Source: Halomarina litorea (lineage in GTDB: Archaea > Halobacteriota > Halobacteria > Halobacteriales > Haloarculaceae). Taken from it: a DNA stretch of 64,000 bases. The notes under the pieces were generated by a model. The model saw nothing but the letters and a program-made list of their open reading frames with translations, was not told the origin of the DNA and did no database searches. How positions within the stretch are numbered: the stretch's first letter is position 1; every line of letters begins with the position of its first letter. The stretch covers positions 248,001-312,000 of the forward strand of contig NZ_CP100448.1 in the NCBI RefSeq assembly GCF_024227715.1, in the 5' to 3' direction. A program made the position numbers and the translations under genes. This document shows, one piece after another, positions 61,280-64,000 of the stretch.

Positions 61280-61678
61280 TCACTCGATGGGTTCGCGCCA
61301 CGTCACGCGGAGCGTCCCGACGACGAAGCTGTCGTCGGCGTCCGTGTCCCGGCGGACCTGGATGGTGTTCTCGCCCTTCCGGAGGTCCACGCCCGCCATC
61401 ACGTCCATCCAGCACTGCCAGCCCTCGCCCGGCGGGATGTCGAACCCCGAGAGCGACTCGCCGTTGACGAGAATCTCGTGGCCGTAGGTCCCCACGTCGA
61501 GCGCCTGGACGGTCACGTAGCCGTCGATGGCCCCCTCGACGGGCACCGAGAACTCGTGTTCCGTCGACCGGTCGCCGACGAACTCCGCCCACGGCACGTC
61601 CAGGTCGTCCTCGTCGTCGCCGAGATGCTCCGAGAACTCGACCAGCGCGTAGTTGCTCCGGTAGCGCGTCTCGCTCAT
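61280..61678 (-). CDS. small hypothetical protein, beta-rich (DUF7383-like)
   Basis: This 132-residue protein is rich in predicted strands: 'YALVEFSEHLGDDEDDLDVP', 'GYVTVQALDVGTYGHEILVN', 'GWQCWMDVMAGVDLRKGENT' and 'IQVRRDTDADDSFVVGTLRV'. The layout suggests a jelly-roll or carbohydrate-binding-like fold, as in some haloarchaeal cytosolic proteins of unknown role. ATG 61678 (MSETRYRSNY). No linked gene points to a function. Confidence 0.6.
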   Translation of the reverse strand: MSETRYRSNYALVEFSEHLGDDEDDLDVPWAEFVGDRSTEHEFSVPVEGAIDGYVTVQALDVGTYGHEILVNGESLSGFDIPPGEGWQCWMDVMAGVDLRKGENTIQVRRDTDADDSFVVGTLRVTWREPIE

Positions 61679-62014
61679 ATCTCTCCCTCAGGCCCCGGTT
61701 ACATAGAAGCCGCGGGACGACGCGTCGGGGGGCAGGTCGAACCCGGTCGCGCCTTCCAGTCGTTCCTTGCTTCAAATCCCGACATCGCGTTTCTACTGAT
61801 CGCGAGTTGCTCGCAGGAGGAAACACGGTCGCGGCGAAGCCGCTCCCTGCTCACGTTCACTCGCTCCGGTCGCTCACGAGAACGCCGGGACAGGGATTTG
61901 AACTCGCTCACAGCAGAGCTGTTCGCTGCTCAAATCCTCTCGTCACCGCGTTGCTCCTCACGGGAGTCGCGAGCACACGCTACGCGGTGCTCGCTCGGTT
62001 GTTCGTCGCAGAAG
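61679..62014. other. 336-base gap holding a partial tRNA copy and hairpins
   Basis: There is no gene. The stretch has ACTCGCTC at 61859-61866 (also in the leuS insert and the 44.6-45.0 kb cluster), a small GCGGC-GAA-GCCGC hairpin (61831-61843), an inverted repeat GATTTGA...TCAAATC (about 61895-61935), and a 21-base copy of the tRNA-Ser 3' end (annotated separately). Confidence 0.5.
61883..61903 (-). repeat. 21-base copy of the tRNA-Ser 3' end
   Basis: Twenty-one bases are identical to 62015-62035: discriminator, 3' acceptor strand and the following part of the T-arm, same orientation, 111 bases between copies. Beyond it the sequence diverges, so only the 3' tRNA end is duplicated. This is typical of an attachment site scar left by a tRNA-targeting element. 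Confidence 0.7.
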
Positions 62015-62095
62015 CGCCGGGACAGGGATTTGAACCCTGGATCCCAGAGGGAACACGCTTTCCAGGCGTGCGCCTTACCACTCGGCCATCCCGGC
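62015..62095 (-). tRNA. tRNA-Ser (anticodon GGA)
   Basis: On the minus strand the acceptor GCCGGGA pairs with TCCCGGC, the D-arm contains GAGTGGT, and the anticodon stem CACGC/GCGTG closes the loop CTGGAAA (anticodon GGA). A variable arm follows, then the T-stem CAGGG/CCCTG with TTCAAAT. The discriminator is G, as expected for serine. CCA is not encoded. Confidence 0.93.
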
Positions 62096-62182
62096 TCGGT
62101 TGTCACTAACTGAATCGAACGGATAAGTCCTTCTTTCCGGCTCCGGCCGAGGTGTTATCCCGCTCCCGGAGAGCGTGACGTC

Positions 62183-62422
62183 ATGACGACACTGACCGAC
62201 GGCGACGAGGGCAAGATTCTGGTCGACGCGAACGGCGAGGACATCGGCATCGTCACCGCCGTCCGCAGGGACGTGGCATTCGTCGACCCCGAACCGGGGT
62301 TCGTCGAGGGACTGCTCGCGGCGTTCGGCCGGACCGACGAGGACAGCGACGACATCGAGGTGCCACAGGACGCCGTCGAGACGGTGACCGACCGCGAGGT
62401 CCGACTCCGCGACGCCATCTGA
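62183..62422 (+). CDS. PRC-barrel-like small protein
   Basis: This 79-residue protein has 'GKILVDANGEDIGIVTAVRR' and 'VAFVDPEPGFVEGLLAAFGR', with strand-turn spacing like PRC-barrel domains, and an acidic mid-part 'TDEDSDDIEVPQDAVETV' then 'DREVRLRDAI'. Such proteins occur widely in haloarchaea as stand-alone PRC barrels with unknown partners. ATG 62183, 87 bases from the tRNA-Ser gene and divergent from it. Confidence 0.65.
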   Translation: MTTLTDGDEGKILVDANGEDIGIVTAVRRDVAFVDPEPGFVEGLLAAFGRTDEDSDDIEVPQDAVETVTDREVRLRDAI

Positions 62423-62436
62423 CGGGGCCTCGGTTC

Positions 62437-62616
62437 TCAGAGGCCGACCAGATAGGTCAGGAGCGCCGCCCCCGCGAACACGACGACGGTCCCGATGGCG
62501 ACCCCGGCGAGGGGGAGGCGACCGACGTCGAACAACTGGTAGCCCTGCGCGAGGACGAGGAAGGACAGCGCGCTCACGAGCCCCCACAGCAGACTGGATT
62601 TCGTCCGCGGGTTCAC
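62437..62616 (-). CDS. 59-residue micro-membrane protein
   Basis: The start is GTG 62614-62616 and the stop TGA 62437-62439. The protein has a basic N-terminus 'MNPRTKSSLLWGL' and two helices, 'VSALSFLVLAQGYQLF' and 'LAGVAIGTVVVFAGAALLTY'. The GTGA overlap with the ridA stop (four bases) implies translation by re-initiation after RidA. Function unknown. The 3' end lies 15 bases from the convergent PRC-barrel gene. Confidence 0.65.
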   Translation of the reverse strand: MNPRTKSSLLWGLVSALSFLVLAQGYQLFDVGRLPLAGVAIGTVVVFAGAALLTYLVGL

Positions 62617-62993
62617 TCCAGCGTCGCGATGGCCTCGATTTCGACGCCGACGCCCTTGGGGAGCGCCCCGGCCTCGAAGGCGCTCCGCGCCGGGGGTTCC
62701 TCGTCGAAGTACGTCGCGTACGTCTCGTTCATCTCCTCGAAGTCGTCGATGTCGTCGAGGAGGACGGTCACCTTCAGCACGTCGCTCATCTCCGCGCCGG
62801 CCTCAGCGAGGACGGCCTGCACGTTGTCGAGTGCGAGCGCCGTCTGCTCGGCGATGGGGGCGTCAGCCTTCGACTCGCCGTCGGGCGTGAACGGGATCTG
62901 GCCCGCCGTGAACACGACGCTCCCGTTGGTCGTCGCCTGACTGTACGCGCCCACCGCGGCCGGTGCCTCGTCGGTGCTGACGATGTCTTTCAC
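62613..62993 (-). CDS. ridA: RidA-family imine/enamine deaminase
   Basis: This 126-residue YjgF/YER057c/UK114 protein has 'AVGAYSQATTNGSVVFTAGQ' (about 17-36), 'ALDNVQAVLAEAGAEMSDVLK' and 'EPPARSAFEAGALPKGVGVE', with the substrate Arg of true RidA. It hydrolyses reactive enamines from threonine and serine dehydratases. ATG 62993. A micro-membrane protein overlaps its stop by four bases and is co-translated. Confidence 0.9.
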   Translation of the reverse strand: MKDIVSTDEAPAAVGAYSQATTNGSVVFTAGQIPFTPDGESKADAPIAEQTALALDNVQAVLAEAGAEMSDVLKVTVLLDDIDDFEEMNETYATYFDEEPPARSAFEAGALPKGVGVEIEAIATLE

Positions 62994-63144
62994 ACCCGGT
63001 GGTACTCCCCCCGTCCCATAAATCCCGGTCCAGTGTCGTGGCGGTCTACAAGTGAGAGAAGGGGTAAACGAACCGCGGAATTCACTTTCAGTCTACACAT
63101 CAATAAAATACATTCTCGGATTCTAATTGTAGTCTGTACTGCTC

Positions 63145-63783
63145 ATGAGAGACAGGAACTCGGGGGCCCGAGCTTGGAGGAAGACGCTATCAGGAACCTT
63201 CGAAGACATATACGGCTTCTTCGACATTTATAATCAAATTTTTGTCGTCTTCTCAGCTGCGGTGGTGGCGCTAGTGGTGGTATACAACGTCTCGATATCG
63301 ACGGCAGTCGCCGTCTTCACAGCCCTCTACGCACTAATTGCGTTCAATCAGATGCGGAATGGGGGACCAGTTCAGACGACAGGATTGGCTGTCAGACCGG
63401 CTTACGATTCGAATGACGCCGCTGAGTGCGATTTCGGGCTGAAGAATCTGGGAGAAGGACCTGCGCTCTACCTGCGAGCATACGTGAGAATCGAAGACGA
63501 AGCCGAATACCTTCTAAAAAAGATGGACCGCCCAATCCATCTGGACGAGGAGGAGTTCGTATCACTCACAGAGGGTGACTTTTCGAACGAATCGCTGGAC
63601 GATATCTCGGCAGAGGACGACGCTAAGTTGGAGTTCTACTACACGTTTACCTCCCCGTCTGGCATCCAATATCCGAGAGGCAAGACGAAGCCGTTAGAGA
63701 TGTCTCCGAAGGAGCTTGTAGAAGCTACCGACGAACCCCGATCGTTGCGTCTAGGAGACGTTCGAGAGAACTGCGCTAGGTAA
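63145..63783 (+). CDS. hypothetical membrane-anchored protein of unusual composition
   Basis: This 212-residue protein has two N-terminal hydrophobic helices, 'QIFVVFSAAVVALVVVYNVS' and 'STAVAVFTALYALIAF' (about 31-67), then a soluble part with 'FGLKNLGEGPALYLRAYVRI', resembling a single immunoglobulin-like or beta-sandwich domain. Codon use is clearly A/T-richer than all neighbours (many AAT, TTT, CTA, AGA), and the upstream 100 bases are AT-rich with a 'CAATAAAATAC' TATA-like site. Likely recent horizontal origin. Confidence 0.65.
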   Translation: MRDRNSGARAWRKTLSGTFEDIYGFFDIYNQIFVVFSAAVVALVVVYNVSISTAVAVFTALYALIAFNQMRNGGPVQTTGLAVRPAYDSNDAAECDFGLKNLGEGPALYLRAYVRIEDEAEYLLKKMDRPIHLDEEEFVSLTEGDFSNESLDDISAEDDAKLEFYYTFTSPSGIQYPRGKTKPLEMSPKELVEATDEPRSLRLGDVRENCAR

Positions 63784-63859
63784 GCTCAATTACAGGGGAT
63801 AAGATACTCAGGGTACCAGACGGCGAATCGCTTACACGCCCGCCGGGAGAGGGGACGGT

Positions 63860-64000
63860 ATGAGCACGAACGTCGCCATCGCCTGCCAGGGCGGCGGCAG
63901 TCACACCGCGTTCACCGCGGGTGCGCTCCGCCGCCTCCTCCCCGCTCTCGTCGAGAGCGAGGAGTACGACCTCGTGGGCCTCTCGGGCACCTCCGGCGGG
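63860..64000 (+). CDS. patatin-like phospholipase, N-terminal part
   Basis: The frame runs off the end of the window. It begins 'MSTNVAIACQGGGSHTAFTAG' and continues 'VGLSGTSGG'. The oxyanion-hole G-G-G-x-x-x-x-x-x-G pattern and the nucleophile elbow G-T-S-G-G are diagnostic of patatin-like Ser-Asp lipases, which cleave membrane or storage lipids. ATG 63860. The second catalytic residue, an Asp, lies beyond the window. Confidence 0.85.
   Translation, partial: MSTNVAIACQGGGSHTAFTAGALRRLLPALVESEEYDLVGLSGTSGG

Noticed and set aside
61807-62109. Plus-strand frame crossing the tRNA-Ser gene
   Set aside because: It passes through the tRNA and the partial tRNA copy, so it is not a gene.

Overview
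The window is a 64 kb stretch of a haloarchaeal (class Halobacteria) chromosome. This rests on the high G+C and very acidic predicted proteins, leaderless genes with a TATA box about 25-30 bases upstream, and archaeal-specific genes: Hef, Hel308, KEOPS Cgi121, PurO, thermosome, haloarchaeal-type PHA synthase PhaEC and GfcR. The genus cannot be fixed from sequence alone. Nearly all of it is chromosomal housekeeping DNA. There is no rRNA, CRISPR array, complete insertion sequence or prophage.

Layout. 1-5.2 kb: end of glycyl-tRNA synthetase, a dolichol-kinase-like protein, a KhtTU-type K+/H+ antiporter pair, and the Hef helicase-nuclease. 5.2-13.5 kb: a phosphotransferase, an alpha/beta hydrolase, a zinc-ribbon protein, malate dehydrogenase, a lycopene cyclase with a ferredoxin, then Hel308 overlapping Cgi121. 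13.5-18.5 kb: a full polyhydroxyalkanoate (PHA) locus, with maoC/phaJ divergent from phaR-phaP-phaE-phaC, then phaB. 19-23.3 kb: an iron-type ABC uptake system with a flavoprotein, under two DtxR-like palindromes. 23.4-29.1 kb: a glutamate-cysteine-ligase-like enzyme, a thioesterase, a transporter, tRNA-Gln, a frameshifted HNH endonuclease and purO. 29.3-34.7 kb: pstS-pstC-pstA-pstB-phoU. 35-44.6 kb: aspartate kinase, a heme-copper oxidase subunit I, a small zinc-finger protein, two divergent rhodaneses, a second AI-2E-type permease and a methyltransferase. 45-51.5 kb: nucleobase permease, GfcR divergent from dihydrolipoyl dehydrogenase, prephenate dehydratase, Hsp20. 51.5-61 kb: leucyl-tRNA synthetase, an ornithine-cyclodeaminase-family enzyme, a small HTH protein with two tandem lipoproteins, and the thermosome. 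61-64 kb: tRNA-Ser with a nearby partial copy, RidA with an overlapping micro-membrane protein, a gene of unusual base composition, and the start of a patatin-like lipase.

Functional units. In the PHA block, PhaB and the MaoC/PhaJ-like hydratase can supply R-3-hydroxyacyl-CoA, PhaE-PhaC polymerise it, PhaP coats the granule, and the AbrB-like PhaR probably reads granule state and acts at the operator upstream of phaR. The Pst-PhoU block takes up phosphate. The iron block is two transcription units, each with its own palindrome.

The most unusual signals are: (i) a family of perfect short-loop hairpins that occurs between genes and also as in-frame insertions in hef and leuS; (ii) a PhaC with a long acidic tail ending in a helix-hairpin-helix domain; (iii) three ATGGTA boxes spaced exactly 10 bp apart over an inverted repeat upstream of phaR; and (iv) a 21-base copy of the tRNA-Ser 3' end.
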